Assembly: GCF_029937575.1 (NCBI RefSeq)
Contig: NZ_JAPYPS010000011.1
Coordinates: 16,965 to 80,964 of the forward strand
Direction: 5' to 3'
Source: Nocardioides sp.
GTDB taxonomy: Bacteria; Actinomycetota; Actinomycetes; Propionibacteriales; Nocardioidaceae
Length of the DNA: 64,000 nucleotides
In this document: piece by piece, positions 11,713-22,369 of the stretch
Layout of the letters: each line of letters begins with the position of its first letter
Numbering within the stretch: the first letter of the stretch is position 1
Notes under the pieces: model-generated
The model's database searches: none
Seen by the model: the letters and a program-made list of their open reading frames with translations, nothing else
What the model was told of the DNA's origin: nothing
Made by a program: the position numbers and the translations under genes

Positions 11713-13535
11713 TGCACCGCCGCCCCGACGACGAGTCCGAGTACCAGCCGATCTCGGACCACGGCATCATCGGCGACCTGCGCACCTGCGCCCTGGTCGA
11801 CGACGACGCCACCATCGACTGGTTCTGCGCGGGGCGCTTCGACCGGCCGAGCGTGTTCGGCTCCGTGCTGGACCCCGACGCCGGCTCCTGGACCATGCAG
11901 GTGATCGACGGAGCCACTCGTACCGCGCAGTTCTACTTCCCCGACTCCGCGATCCTGGTCACCCGCTTCCTCACCGAGGAGGGCGTCGCCGAGGTCCACG
12001 ACTTCATGCCGGTCGTCGCCGCCCACGAGCCGCACCACCGCCAGCGCATCGTGCGTCGGGTGACCTGCGTGCGCGGGGCGGTCACGGTGCGCACCGAGCT
12101 GCGGGCCCGGCCCGACTACGGACGCTGTGTGCCCGACGTCGAGGCCGGTGACGGGTTCGTGACGATCACCGGCGCGGACCTGCGCCTGGGACTGACCGCC
12201 ACCCATCCCCTCGACACCTCCGACGCGACGGTGCGGGCCGAGGTGCAGCTCAGGGCCGGCGAGGAGGCCCGCTTCGCACTCCACGTCCTCGAGGACGACG
12301 AGGTGCCCAGCGACGCCGATGTCGGCGACCTGTTCGAGCGCACCGCTGCCTACTGGCGCTCGTGGCTGAGCCAGTCGACGTACACCGGCCGCTGGCGCGA
12401 GATGGTGGACCGCTCGGCGATCACCCTCAAGCTCCTGACCCACGAGCCCACCGGGGCGATCATCGCCGCCCCCACGACGAGCCTCCCGGAGGAGATCGGC
12501 GGCGGACGCAACTGGGACTACCGCTTCGTCTGGATCCGCGACGCCGCGTTCAGCCTCTACGCCCTGCTGCGACTGGGCTTCACCGACGAGGCGGCCTCCT
12601 TCATGGCCTGGCTCTCGCGTCGCCTCGGCGAGCGGACCGAGAGCGACGACGGCTCCGACCTCGGACCCTTGCGCGTGCTCTACGACATCGACGGCAAGGT
12701 CCCCGACGCGGAGTACGAGCTCGACCACCTGCGTGGCTACCTCGACTCCCGTCCGGTGCGGGTCGGCAACGCGGCCGTCGACCAGCTGCAGCTGGACATC
12801 TACGGCGAGCTGATCGACTCGGTCTACCTCTTCAACAAGTACGGTCCCGGCCTCTCGCACGATGCGTGGAGCGACCTGACCGCGGTCGTCGAGTGGTTGA
12901 TGGACAACTGGCAGCGCGACGACGCCGGCATGTGGGAGATCCGCGACGACTTCCGCGCCCACACGACGTCGCGGCTGATGTGCTGGGTCGCGATCGAGCG
13001 GATGATGCGCACCGCCCGTCAGCGCGGCCTGCCGGGCGACCTGAGCCGGTGGGGCCAGGTCCGCGACGAGATCTACACCCGCATCATGGAGCACAGCTGG
13101 GATCCCGACGTCGGCGCGTTCATGGACGCCGAGGGCAGTGACAGCGTCGATGCCGGCGTCCTGCTGATGCCGTTGGTGAAGTTCGTGGCGCCCGACGACC
13201 CGCGCTTCCTCTCGACGCTCGCCGTGATCGAGGAGCGGCTGGTCTCCGACAGCCTGGTCTTCCGCTACGACCTCGGGCGCACGACCGACGGCCTCGACGG
13301 ACCCGAGGGCACCTTCTCGCTCTGCTCGTTCTGGTACGTCGAGGCGCTCACCCGCGCCGGTCGGCTCGACGACGCCCGCCTGGCGCTGGAGAAGATGTTC
13401 ACCTACGCCAACCACCTGGGCCTCTACGCCGAGCAGGTGGGTCTGACCGGCGAGCAGCTGGGCAACTTCCCGCAGGCCTTCACCCACCTGAGCCTGATCA
13501 GTGCGGCGATGAACCTCGACCGTGAGCTCGGGTGA
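11712..13535 (+). CDS. glycoside hydrolase family 15 (glucoamylase/trehalase-like)
   Basis: A 607-residue protein. The N-terminal beta-sandwich domain starts with PISDHGIIGDLRTCALV, and the catalytic (alpha/alpha)6 barrel includes GGGRNWDYRFVWIRDAAF, the GH15 hallmark. LCSFWYVEALTRAG and GNFPQAFTHLSLISAA close the domain. GH15 enzymes release glucose from alpha-glucans or, in mycobacterial relatives, from trehalose. No signal peptide is seen, so the substrate is probably intracellular trehalose, glycogen or oligosaccharide. Its ATG overlaps the zwf stop, so glucose release and G6P oxidation are co-expressed. Confidence 0.88.
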
Positions 13536-13548
13536 GCCGGGATCCAGG

Positions 13549-13567
13549 GTGGGGGAAGTCTCCCCAC
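13549..13567. terminator. weak hairpin between convergent genes
   Basis: GTGGGG (13549-13554) and CCCCAC (13562-13567) can pair over a 7-nt loop in the 49-nt gap between the GH15 gene and the convergent ACT-GNAT gene. Confidence 0.3.
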
Positions 13568-13584
13568 GTCGTCGGAGACTCCTC

Positions 13585-14472
13585 CTACTCCGCGAGCGGC
13601 TTCAGCTCCCGCACCGCGATCCGCACGGTCAGCGTCTCGCCGGCCATCCGGATCCGGCCACGCATCCCGGCCGCGAGCACCATCGGCAGCACGGCCCGGT
13701 TGTCGTGCGCGGTCGTCAGGATGACCTCCTCGGCGCCGAGTCGCCGAGCCAGGCGCGCGGAGTCGCCCAGGAGTCGGGTGCCGATGCCGCGGCGCTGCCA
13801 GGCGGCGTCGACGTCGATGTCGATCGCGCGGACCACGTCGTTCTCGTCCTCGGGCGGATGGACGACGGCCAGGCCGACGGTCGTGCCGTCGGCCATCGCG
13901 ACCACCCTCGAGCCGCGCACGGCGTACGTCGGCGTGGCGCCGCTGCCCATCCGTCGGCCGCCCGACGGCGAGAAGGCCGGCCGCTCGCGTCCGAGGACGT
14001 CGCTGACCAGCTCTGCCATCGCGGCGCCGCGCGCGTGCTCGGTCGCGGTGAAGGGGGCCACGCGACGAATCTGCACCAGCACGTCGGCGACCGACATCTC
14101 CATCACGTCGTGCACGTCCGAGGCGGGTGCGATGTCGGCGTCGAACAGGTGCGCCACCACGTCCGGGAAGGACGCCGGCTGGGCCAGCACCGCCCGGGCG
14201 GCCTGCACGTAGCGGGTCGGCTGGTCCGACAGCGCCTCCTCGGTGCACCGCTGGGCGTTGACGTTCTCGCCGCCCGCCCTGCCGAGCAGCGCGGCGAGTC
14301 GCTCGTCGTCCCAGTCGTCGGGCGTGCTGAGGACCAGCTCGTCGGTGACCTGCCCGCCGCCGGGGAAGACCTGGAGCCCCAGGATGTTGACCCCGGCTCG
14401 CCCACACTCGTCGGCGAGCACGGCGAGGGACCCGGGCCGGTCGGGCAGGGTGGTGCGCACTCTCCACAGCAT
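13585..14472 (-). CDS. ACT-domain / GNAT acetyltransferase protein
   Basis: A 295-residue two-domain protein. Residues 1-75 look like an ACT regulatory domain (TTLPDRPGSLAVLADECGRAGVNILGLQVF), which usually binds an amino acid. The C-terminal half is a GNAT domain with the acetyl-CoA loop AWQRRGIGTRLL. An amino-acid-sensing acetyltransferase is plausible but the substrate is unknown. It is transcribed alone, convergent with the GH15 gene and downstream of the two small membrane proteins. Confidence 0.75.
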   Translation of the reverse strand: MLWRVRTTLPDRPGSLAVLADECGRAGVNILGLQVFPGGGQVTDELVLSTPDDWDDERLAALLGRAGGENVNAQRCTEEALSDQPTRYVQAARAVLAQPASFPDVVAHLFDADIAPASDVHDVMEMSVADVLVQIRRVAPFTATEHARGAAMAELVSDVLGRERPAFSPSGGRRMGSGATPTYAVRGSRVVAMADGTTVGLAVVHPPEDENDVVRAIDIDVDAAWQRRGIGTRLLGDSARLARRLGAEEVILTTAHDNRAVLPMVLAAGMRGRIRMAGETLTVRIAVRELKPLAE

Positions 14473-14538
14473 GTGCCGAGGTTCCTCCGTTGACGTTGCC
14501 CGATCAAGTCTCGCCGGTTTCCGGCCGCGAACACCTGG

Positions 14539-15111
14539 TCAGATCGGGCTGATGTTGGCGACCAACCACTCCCCGTCGACCCGGGCAAGCCGGACGAGCA
14601 CCCGGTTGCGGGTGAGGACCTGCGGTGGGTCCGACCGTGCGAGCGTGCGGCTCTGCACCAGCACCTGATCGACGTACGCCAGGGCCAGGACCGTCTGCGA
14701 GTCGATCACCCGCACCAGCCCGGCACCGCGCACCTGAGCCTGCGCGATGGCGCGTTGACGCCTGGCGAGCGGTCGGGCGGAGGAGTTGAACGACGCGGTG
14801 AACGCCTCCGCGAAGGTCGGTGTCATGACGGCGGTCGCGTCGTCGAGGCCGCCGGGCAGGTCGCGGAAGTCATAGCTCAGCGCGACCGGCAACAGCTCCA
14901 CCGCCGCCGCCACCGCCGGCCCGCCGGGCCCCTCCAGGTCGGCAGCCTGGTAGGTCCCCACGCCGCCGTCGGCACCCGGAAGGTCGGCCGGAGGTCGGGG
15001 GTCTGGTCGGGTGAGCGCCAGGGCCAGACTGAGTGCGGAGCCGATCAGGACCAGGATCGTCAGCACCGGTACGACGTTGCGGGGCGCGAGCCGGGGACGC
15101 AGCGACGCCAT
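14539..15111 (-). CDS. small membrane-anchored protein, Mce-associated-like
   Basis: A 190-residue protein with one N-terminal transmembrane segment (about residues 12-32, VVPVLTILVLIGSALSLALA) and an exported domain of about 150 residues ending in RVDGEWLVANI. The layout (short basic N-terminus, one helix, NTF2-like exported fold ending in a W-L-V-x-x-I strand) resembles Mce-associated membrane proteins. No mce genes are in the window. The start ATG overlaps the stop of the upstream paralogue by one base. Confidence 0.6.
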   Translation of the reverse strand: MASLRPRLAPRNVVPVLTILVLIGSALSLALALTRPDPRPPADLPGADGGVGTYQAADLEGPGGPAVAAAVELLPVALSYDFRDLPGGLDDATAVMTPTFAEAFTASFNSSARPLARRQRAIAQAQVRGAGLVRVIDSQTVLALAYVDQVLVQSRTLARSDPPQVLTRNRVLVRLARVDGEWLVANISPI

Positions 15112-15698
15112 CAGGCCACCTCGTCCACGGCAGCGACCAGCCACTCGTCCTCGACCCACTGCAGGACGACGCGGGTGCGGTAGGCACCGGTGCTGCGTTG
15201 CTCACCACGCTGGGTCGTCACGTCGACCGACACCAGCAGCTGGGCGACGTTCTGGGAGAGGTACTCGGTCGCCACGCCGTTGTCCGGGAGGGCCGCACTC
15301 AGCCGCAGCCTCTGCCCCCTCACCCGACGCGCGAGCGCGGCCGCGGTCTCGTCGTACTCCTCGACGAAGTCCGGCGTACCGAGGTCCCGCAGCCGGTCCA
15401 TGTCGGCCTCGACGCTGGTGAAGTCGATCGTGAAGTACGTGCGGGCCGCGAGGCGTGCTCGCGCCACGGCCTGCTGTGCGGCGCCGTCGCCGAGCGAGCC
15501 CGATCCGATGTCGGCCGGCTGCACGGCGATCTCCTCCGGCAGGGGCTCGCGTCGATCCAGCAGCAGGACCACGGACGTGGCCACCAGCGCCACGAGCAGC
15601 ACCCCCAGCACTCCCGGGAGCACCCAGAAGCGCCACGGAGTGCGGCCCTGCCCGATCGACAGCTCGATCGACTCTCTCGCCCCACCCTCGGCGCTCAT
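15111..15698 (-). CDS. small membrane-anchored protein, Mce-associated-like (paralogue)
   Basis: A 195-residue protein with one transmembrane helix (about 25-48, VLPGVLGVLLVALVATSVVLLL) and an exported domain that ends VEDEWLVAAVDEV, like the next gene downstream. Residues 80-180 hold an NTF2-like pattern (RTYFTIDFTSVEADMDRL). Its start overlaps the stop of the sterol-desaturase gene (ATGA) and its stop overlaps the next start, so the three genes form a coupled operon. Function unknown; a scaffold or accessory role for the membrane enzyme is a guess. Confidence 0.6.
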   Translation of the reverse strand: MSAEGGARESIELSIGQGRTPWRFWVLPGVLGVLLVALVATSVVLLLDRREPLPEEIAVQPADIGSGSLGDGAAQQAVARARLAARTYFTIDFTSVEADMDRLRDLGTPDFVEEYDETAAALARRVRGQRLRLSAALPDNGVATEYLSQNVAQLLVSVDVTTQRGEQRSTGAYRTRVVLQWVEDEWLVAAVDEVA

Positions 15699-16594
15699 GA
15701 GATCCGAGGCCCCGTCCGGCCGGGTGGGCCGAAGAGCAGCGCCAGCCGCTCCCGGTTCGACGACGCACCACGCACGTCCTGCCACAGCCGGGCGTAGTGG
15801 CCGAACTGCAGGGTCACGACGTCGTAGGTCCCCACCGGCGTGGTCAGGCCGTACGTCGGCCGGTGCCGCTCGGCGACGAAGGTCCCGAAGAGCCGGTCCC
15901 AGACGATGAAGATGCCGGCGTAGTTGCTGTCGAGGTACTCGGGGTCGGAGCCGTGGTGGACCCGGTGGTGCGACGGGGTGTTGAAGACCAGCTCGATCGG
16001 CGCCCACAGCTTGTCGACGACCTCGGTGTGGACCGCGAACTGGTAGATCAGGTTGAACGCGAACGCCACGTAGATCGTCCACGGCGAGAACCCGAGCAAC
16101 GGCAGCGGCAGGAAGAAGATCAGCTCGAACCAGGGGTTCCACTTCTGTCGCAGCGCGGTGGTGAAGTTCATGTACTCACTCGAGTGGTGGGCCTGGTGGG
16201 CTGCCCAGCCGACGTTGACGCGGTGCACGAACCGGTGGTTGGCGTAGAAGAGCAGGTCGAGCGTGACGATCAGCAGCAGCCAGTACCACCAGGTGTCGGT
16301 CGGCAGCTCCCACGGTGCGAGGAAGACGAAGGCCGCGGTGAAGACGAAGAAGGAGCCGATCTTGAAGATCGTCGTGCTGACCAGGGAGCCGGCACCCATC
16401 AGGAGGCTGGCCCGCGAGTCGCGTGCCTCGTAGCCGCGCAGCGCCACCGCGGTGGGCCCGCCCTGACCCGCGGGCTCGTCGTTGTCGAGCCAGCGCAGGG
16501 CGGCGAGCTCGACCAGGATCGTCAGGACGAAGAACGGCACCGCGTAGGTGATCGGGTTCTTGAGGGGGTCGAGGATCTCCTGCAGGTCGTGCAC
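15695..16594 (-). CDS. sterol desaturase/fatty acid hydroxylase-family membrane protein
   Basis: A 299-residue integral membrane protein with about four hydrophobic segments and the di-iron His clusters of this superfamily: HRFVH, HQAHH and HHRVHH, plus a further His in the loop (FAVHTEVVDKLW). Members hydroxylate or desaturate sterols, carotenoids or alkyl lipids with O2. The substrate is unknown; no carotenoid or sterol genes are adjacent. The GTG start has a weak CAGGGT hexamer 6 nt upstream. First gene of a coupled operon with two Mce-associated-like proteins. Confidence 0.82.
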   Translation of the reverse strand: MHDLQEILDPLKNPITYAVPFFVLTILVELAALRWLDNDEPAGQGGPTAVALRGYEARDSRASLLMGAGSLVSTTIFKIGSFFVFTAAFVFLAPWELPTDTWWYWLLLIVTLDLLFYANHRFVHRVNVGWAAHQAHHSSEYMNFTTALRQKWNPWFELIFFLPLPLLGFSPWTIYVAFAFNLIYQFAVHTEVVDKLWAPIELVFNTPSHHRVHHGSDPEYLDSNYAGIFIVWDRLFGTFVAERHRPTYGLTTPVGTYDVVTLQFGHYARLWQDVRGASSNRERLALLFGPPGRTGPRIS

Positions 16595-16640
16595 GGCACC
16601 ACCCTGTCACGACCAGGCTCCCGATGACGCCGAAAACGAC

Positions 16641-16672
16641 GCTGACCCGTCACACATGTGTGACGGGTCAGC
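16641..16672 (-). terminator. perfect 32-bp palindrome after groEL
   Basis: Two 16-nt arms (GCTGACCCGTCACACA and its exact complement) abut with no spacer 25 nt after the groEL stop. On the minus strand the hairpin is followed by GTCGTTTTCGG, a short T-run. This is a good intrinsic terminator for groES-groEL. Confidence 0.75.
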
Positions 16673-16696
16673 GGTGGTGCGGGGGTCAGGCGGCGA

Positions 16697-18337
<1,641 letters not shown>

Positions 18338-18375
18338 CTACTGCTGTTGCGGTGAAAGGCACGGGAAAACGAGCT

Positions 18376-18427
18376 CGGGCCGTGTGCCCGAGGACGACCG
18401 ATCGGTCGCGCTCAGGCACACGACCCG
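18376..18427 (-). other. long stem-loop between groES and groEL
   Basis: Arms 18376-18388 and 18415-18427 pair over 13 positions in the minus-strand mRNA, with one G-U pair. Inside is a self-complementary core (GACCGATCGGTC). It occupies the 133-nt gap between groES and groEL. It could be a partial terminator or an RNase processing site that sets different groES and groEL levels; mycobacterial groESL1 mRNA is known to be cleaved between the cistrons. Confidence 0.5.
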
Positions 18428-18452
18428 GTGCTGTGACGCGGCTGAGGGAAGA

Positions 18453-18749
18453 TCAGCCGACCACGGCGAGCACGTCGCGCGCGGAGAGGATGAGGAACTC
18501 CTCGCCGGCGTACTTGACCTCGGTGCCGCCGTACTTGCTGTAGATGACCTTGTCGCCGACGGCGACGTCCATCGGGACGCGGCCGTCGCCGTCCTCGTTG
18601 AAGCGGCCGGGGCCGATCGCCACGACCTCGCCCTCCTGGGGCTTCTCCTTGGCGGTGTCCGGGATGACCAGGCCAGAAGCCGTGGTCTGCTCGGCGTCGA
18701 GCTGCTTGACGACGATGCGGTCCTCGAGGGGCTTGATGTTGACCGACAC
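18453..18749 (-). CDS. groS: 10-kDa co-chaperonin
   Basis: A 98-residue GroES. It starts [16 protein letters not shown], with the mobile loop near [19 protein letters not shown] and the C-terminal [15 protein letters not shown]. The start is GTG at 18749: a GGAGG lies 8 nt upstream, and an upstream in-frame GTG would overlap that RBS. It caps the GroEL ring. First gene of the groES-groEL operon, downstream of two CIRCE-like operators. Confidence 0.95.
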   Translation of the reverse strand: MSVNIKPLEDRIVVKQLDAEQTTASGLVIPDTAKEKPQEGEVVAIGPGRFNEDGDGRVPMDVAVGDKVIYSKYGGTEVKYAGEEFLILSARDVLAVVG

Positions 18750-18874
18750 GATGTCGACCTCCACTTTCCGTGTGAATCAGCGTCTCTGCGGAATGACGGG
18801 CGGACGGGCGTCCGCCCCACGTTGGGGCAAGCGGTGAGGTACGCCGTCGCGGGGGTCGCACCTCGTGGCTTGCA

Positions 18875-18901
18875 CTGGCACACTCACGGGGAGAGTGCCA
18901 G
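18875..18901 (-). promoter_or_regulatory. second, imperfect CIRCE-like operator
   Basis: CTGGCAC (18875-18881) and GTGCCAG (18895-18901) form a dyad with an offset spacer, near the expected groES transcription start. It is a degenerate HrcA-type half-site pair; the functional one is probably at 18911. Confidence 0.45.
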
Positions 18902-18906
18902 CACCG

Positions 18907-18935
18907 AAACTAGCACTCACGCCCGGCGAGTGCCA
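18907..18935 (-). promoter_or_regulatory. CIRCE operator and groES promoter
   Basis: TAGCACTC (18911-18918), nine bases, then GAGTGCCA (18928-18935) is a clear CIRCE, the HrcA repressor site. On the minus strand TGGCAC and TAGTTT (-10 at 18912-18907) are 17 nt apart, so the operator occupies the core promoter. Heat induction by relief of HrcA repression is expected. hrcA is not in the window. Confidence 0.8.
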
Positions 18936-18965
18936 GAGGGGGGTTCGTCCTGGCAGGATCGCCTG

Positions 18966-20135
18966 ATGGACCTCGATGCGTTCCGGTGGCTGCTGACCGA
19001 CGACGGCGCCGCCCTGCTCGCCCGAGCCACCGACCTCGCGGGAGGCCCCGAGCTCGCGATCCAGGCCGAGCTGCGTCGTACGGCGTCGCCCGAGCGGGTC
19101 GCGGCAGCGCTGACCCAGGTGGAGCTGCGCGCACGCGGCGCCGCGAAGTTCGGCTCCGACGCCGCTCGGATGTTCTTCACCCCCGACGGGCTCGAGCAGG
19201 CCACGCGTGCGCGCGTGGCCACCCATCGCGCGGGACGGCTGCAGGCGTTCGGCACCGCCACGCTGGTCGACCTCGGGTGCGGCATCGGGGGTGACCTGCT
19301 GGCGAGTGCTCGCGCGGGCATCACCTGCGCCGGGGTCGACCTCGACCCGGTCCGGGTGGCCGTGGCCGAGGCCAACCTCGCCGCCCTCGGCCTGGCGGGC
19401 GCGGTGATGGTCGCCGACGTCACCGCGCTCGACACCTCCCCGTTCGAGGTCGCCTTCGCCGACCCCGCGCGGCGCACGGGCGCGGGTCGCAGCTTTCGTG
19501 TCGAGGACTGGACCCCACCGTGGCCCTTCGTGGAGAGGCTGCTTGCCCGGGACTCCTGCGTCAAGGTCGCTCCCGGCATCCCCCACGACCTGGTGCCCGA
19601 GGGCGTCGAGGCCGAGTGGGTCAGCGACCGCGGCGAGGTCAAGGAGGCGGCGCTGTGGTCCGGCCGCCTGGCCACGACGGCGCGCAGGGCCACCGTCATC
19701 GGCGACGGCGGTCTCGCGACGCTCACCGAGGACGACGACCCCGGGGCGGCCGCGATCGGCGTACGTCCGCCCGCGGAGTTCCTCTACGAGCCCGACGGCG
19801 CGGTGATCAGGGCCGGCCTCGTCACCGCGGTCGCCGCCGGCGTGCAGGGCGGCCTGGTCGACGAGCACATCGCCTACGTCACCTCCGACGCCTCGTTGCG
19901 CACTCCGTACGCGCGCGGCTACCGGGTGGTCGAGGCCCTCCCCTATCGAGAGAAGCAGCTCAAGGCGGCCCTGCGCGAGCGGGGCATCGGAAGGCTGACC
20001 ATCAAGAAGCGCGGCGTCGACGTGGTCCCCGAGCAGCTGCGCAAGCGGCTGGCGCTGCGCGGGGACAACGAGGCCACGCTGGTGCTCACCCGGGCTGCGG
20101 GTGGGGGTATCGCCCTCCTGGTCGAGCCGTTCTGA
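18966..20135 (+). CDS. class I SAM methyltransferase with THUMP-like domain
   Basis: A 389-residue protein. A helical N-terminal domain (about 1-95) is followed by a Rossmann methyltransferase core with motif I TLVDLGCGIGGDLLASA and the acidic residue in CAGVDLDPVRVAVA. FADPARRTGAGR follows at the catalytic-loop position. The C-terminal ~130 residues match the THUMP-like RNA-binding fold of this actinobacterial family (RTPYARGYRVVEALPYREKQLK, then LTIKKRGVDVVPEQLRKRL). RNA methylation is likely; the target is unknown. It is divergent from groES, about 30 nt from the CIRCE promoter. Confidence 0.82.
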   Translation: MDLDAFRWLLTDDGAALLARATDLAGGPELAIQAELRRTASPERVAAALTQVELRARGAAKFGSDAARMFFTPDGLEQATRARVATHRAGRLQAFGTATLVDLGCGIGGDLLASARAGITCAGVDLDPVRVAVAEANLAALGLAGAVMVADVTALDTSPFEVAFADPARRTGAGRSFRVEDWTPPWPFVERLLARDSCVKVAPGIPHDLVPEGVEAEWVSDRGEVKEAALWSGRLATTARRATVIGDGGLATLTEDDDPGAAAIGVRPPAEFLYEPDGAVIRAGLVTAVAAGVQGGLVDEHIAYVTSDASLRTPYARGYRVVEALPYREKQLKAALRERGIGRLTIKKRGVDVVPEQLRKRLALRGDNEATLVLTRAAGGGIALLVEPF

Positions 20136-20178
20136 CCGACGACAGTCATCTCGACGACCACCGGACGACAGAAAGGAC

Positions 20179-20209
20179 TTGCCAGAGCGTCGGTCCCGAC
20201 CACTAGCGT
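20179..20209 (+). promoter_or_regulatory. promoter for leaderless MMPL gene
   Basis: TTGCCA (20179-20184), 19 nt, TAGCGT (20204-20209), then 7 nt to the ATG at 20217. The -10 position implies a leaderless mRNA. Confidence 0.5.
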
Positions 20210-20216
20210 GAGACCC

Positions 20217-22367
20217 ATGTTCGGTGCCCTCGGCCGCGTGGCCTCTCGTCGTCCCTGGTTCATCATCGCCGGCTGGCTCGTCTTCGCCGGGCTGGTCGTG
20301 GCCTTCGCCCCGGCGTTGGAGGCGACCACCGACCAGTCGGAGTTCCTGCCCTCGGACTACGAGTCGATCCAGGCCGCCGAGCTGCAGGCGGAGGCCTTCC
20401 CCGACACCAACAGCACCGTGGGAGCCATCGTGGTCTTCGACCGCGCCGACGGGTCCCCGCTCTCGGCCGAGGACCTCGGCGCCGCCAACCAGGTGATGGC
20501 CGACCTCGCTCCCGACCTGGGTGACGCCCTCGACCGGGTTCAGCCGATCGACCCGAGCAACCCCGACGTCCTGGTGACCCCCTCGCAGAACCAGCAGATC
20601 GGATTCTCCATCATCGGGCTCGCCGAGGGTGCGACCGGCTATGCGCCGGAGGAGTTCGAGAGCGTGACGGACCTGCGCGACGACCTGGACGCCGCGCTCG
20701 ACGGCACGGATCTCGAGGCCGGCGTCACCGGCGCGCTGGCTCAGGGCTACGACTCCCAGGAGGCCTCGGGCAACGCGCTGGCGATCGTCGGTGCCGCCAC
20801 CGTGCTCCTCATCGTCGTGCTCCTCACGGTGATCTTCCGCAGCGTGATCATCACCCTGATGCCGCTGGTGATCGTCGGGATCGTCTCCACGATCGCCACC
20901 GGCCTGATCGCCTGGGCCAACGACCTCTTCGACCTCAAGGCGAGCAGCGACGTCGAGGTGATCCTGCTGGTCGTGCTCTACGGCATCGGCACCGACTACA
21001 TCCTCTTCTTCCTGTTCCGCTACCGCGAACGGTTGCGCGAGGGCGAGGACACGAAGTCGGCCGTCGCCCATGCCCTGGAGCGCGCCGGTGAGGCCATCGC
21101 CTCCGCCGGGGGCGCGGTGATCGTCGCGTTCATGGCGCTCGTCCTCAGCTCCCTGGGCATCTTCCGCTCGATCGGGCCGGCCCTGGCGATCGCCGTCGCC
21201 GTGACCCTGCTCGCGGCGCTGACCCTCGTGCCGGCCGTGGTCACCCTGCTGGGCAAGGCCCTCTTCTGGCCGTCGAAGAAGTACCTCGTCGAGCCCACGG
21301 GGGCGCGCTTCGCCGCGATCGGGTCCGCCCTCGGTCGACACCCTGGGCGCTTCGCGATCGCGTCGGGTGGGGTCCTGACCATCCTCGCGGTGATCGCGTT
21401 CTCGTTCAGCCCGACCTTCGACCTCGGCGACTCCGGCCTGCCCGACGACGTCGAGTCCGTCGTCGCCACCGACAAGTTCACCGACAACGTCTCGGCCGGA
21501 GCCAGCGACCCCGGCTACATCATGCTGACCTCCGACGAGGAGATCACCCAGGACGATGCAGCCGCCTTCGCCGAGCAGATCGCCGGCGCCCGAGGAGTCG
21601 CCTCGGCCCAGCCGGCTCAGGCCTCTGCGGACAGCACCACCTGGCAGATCACGTTCCTGCTCGACGAGAACCCCTCGTCCGACGCCGCCATCAACGACGT
21701 CGAAGGCCCCGTGCGCGACGCCGCTGCCGCCGCGGCACCCAGCGGAACCGAGGCCTTCGTCGGCGGCACCACGTCGATCTTCGTGGACTTCCAGAAGGCG
21801 ATGAGCCGGGACTACTCGGTGGTCTTCCCCGTCGCCGCCCTGGTGATCATGGTGATCCTGGCCCTGCTGCTGCGCAGCCTCGTCGCCCCCGTCTACCTGA
21901 TGGTCTCGGTGGGCCTCGGCTTCGCGGCGACCCTCGGCATGACGACCTTGGTCTTCCAGCACATCGGTGGGGCCGACGGACTGATCTTCCTGCTGCCGAT
22001 CTACATCTATCTCTTCGTCGTCGCGCTCGGCACCGACTACAACATCTTGATGGTGGCTCGTCTGCGCGAGGAGTCCCGCGAGGGCAAGAGCCCGCACGAC
22101 GCCGCGGCGCTCGCCGTACGCCATGCCGGGCCCACGATCGCCGCGGCCGGGGTGATCCTGGCCGGCACGTTCGGCTCGCTGATGCTCGGCGGCAACTCGC
22201 TGCTGGTCTCGATGGGCTTCGCGCTGTCGTTCGGCATCCTGGTGGCTGCGTTCGTGATGTCGATGTTCTTCACCCCCGCCATCACCGCGCTCCTCGGCCA
22301 CCGGGCCTGGTGGCCGGGGCACGGCGACGAGAAGCGCGCCGACGAGCCCGAGCTCGCCGACGCCTGA
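20217..22367 (+). CDS. MMPL-family RND transporter
   Basis: A ~716-residue exporter with the MMPL layout: N-terminal helix (PWFIIAGWLVFAGLVVAFAP), a large external loop, a six-helix bundle (about 180-370) with GIGTDYILFFLFRYRERL, then a second helix, loop and six-helix half with ALGTDYNILMVARLREE. The paired GTDY motifs hold the proton-relay Asp-Tyr residues. MMPL proteins export lipids or small molecules by proton motive force. Substrate unknown. The upstream GTG at 20208 falls inside the -10 element, so ATG 20217 is chosen. It ends 2 nt from the convergent MBL gene. Confidence 0.88.
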   Translation: MFGALGRVASRRPWFIIAGWLVFAGLVVAFAPALEATTDQSEFLPSDYESIQAAELQAEAFPDTNSTVGAIVVFDRADGSPLSAEDLGAANQVMADLAPDLGDALDRVQPIDPSNPDVLVTPSQNQQIGFSIIGLAEGATGYAPEEFESVTDLRDDLDAALDGTDLEAGVTGALAQGYDSQEASGNALAIVGAATVLLIVVLLTVIFRSVIITLMPLVIVGIVSTIATGLIAWANDLFDLKASSDVEVILLVVLYGIGTDYILFFLFRYRERLREGEDTKSAVAHALERAGEAIASAGGAVIVAFMALVLSSLGIFRSIGPALAIAVAVTLLAALTLVPAVVTLLGKALFWPSKKYLVEPTGARFAAIGSALGRHPGRFAIASGGVLTILAVIAFSFSPTFDLGDSGLPDDVESVVATDKFTDNVSAGASDPGYIMLTSDEEITQDDAAAFAEQIAGARGVASAQPAQASADSTTWQITFLLDENPSSDAAINDVEGPVRDAAAAAAPSGTEAFVGGTTSIFVDFQKAMSRDYSVVFPVAALVIMVILALLLRSLVAPVYLMVSVGLGFAATLGMTTLVFQHIGGADGLIFLLPIYIYLFVVALGTDYNILMVARLREESREGKSPHDAAALAVRHAGPTIAAAGVILAGTFGSLMLGGNSLLVSMGFALSFGILVAAFVMSMFFTPAITALLGHRAWWPGHGDEKRADEPELADA

Positions 22368-22369
22368 CC

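Noticed and set aside
18777..22322. 1181-codon minus-strand open frame opposite the methyltransferase and MMPL genes
   Set aside because: Shadow frame: no family motif and a low-complexity composition, while both plus-strand genes are recognisable.
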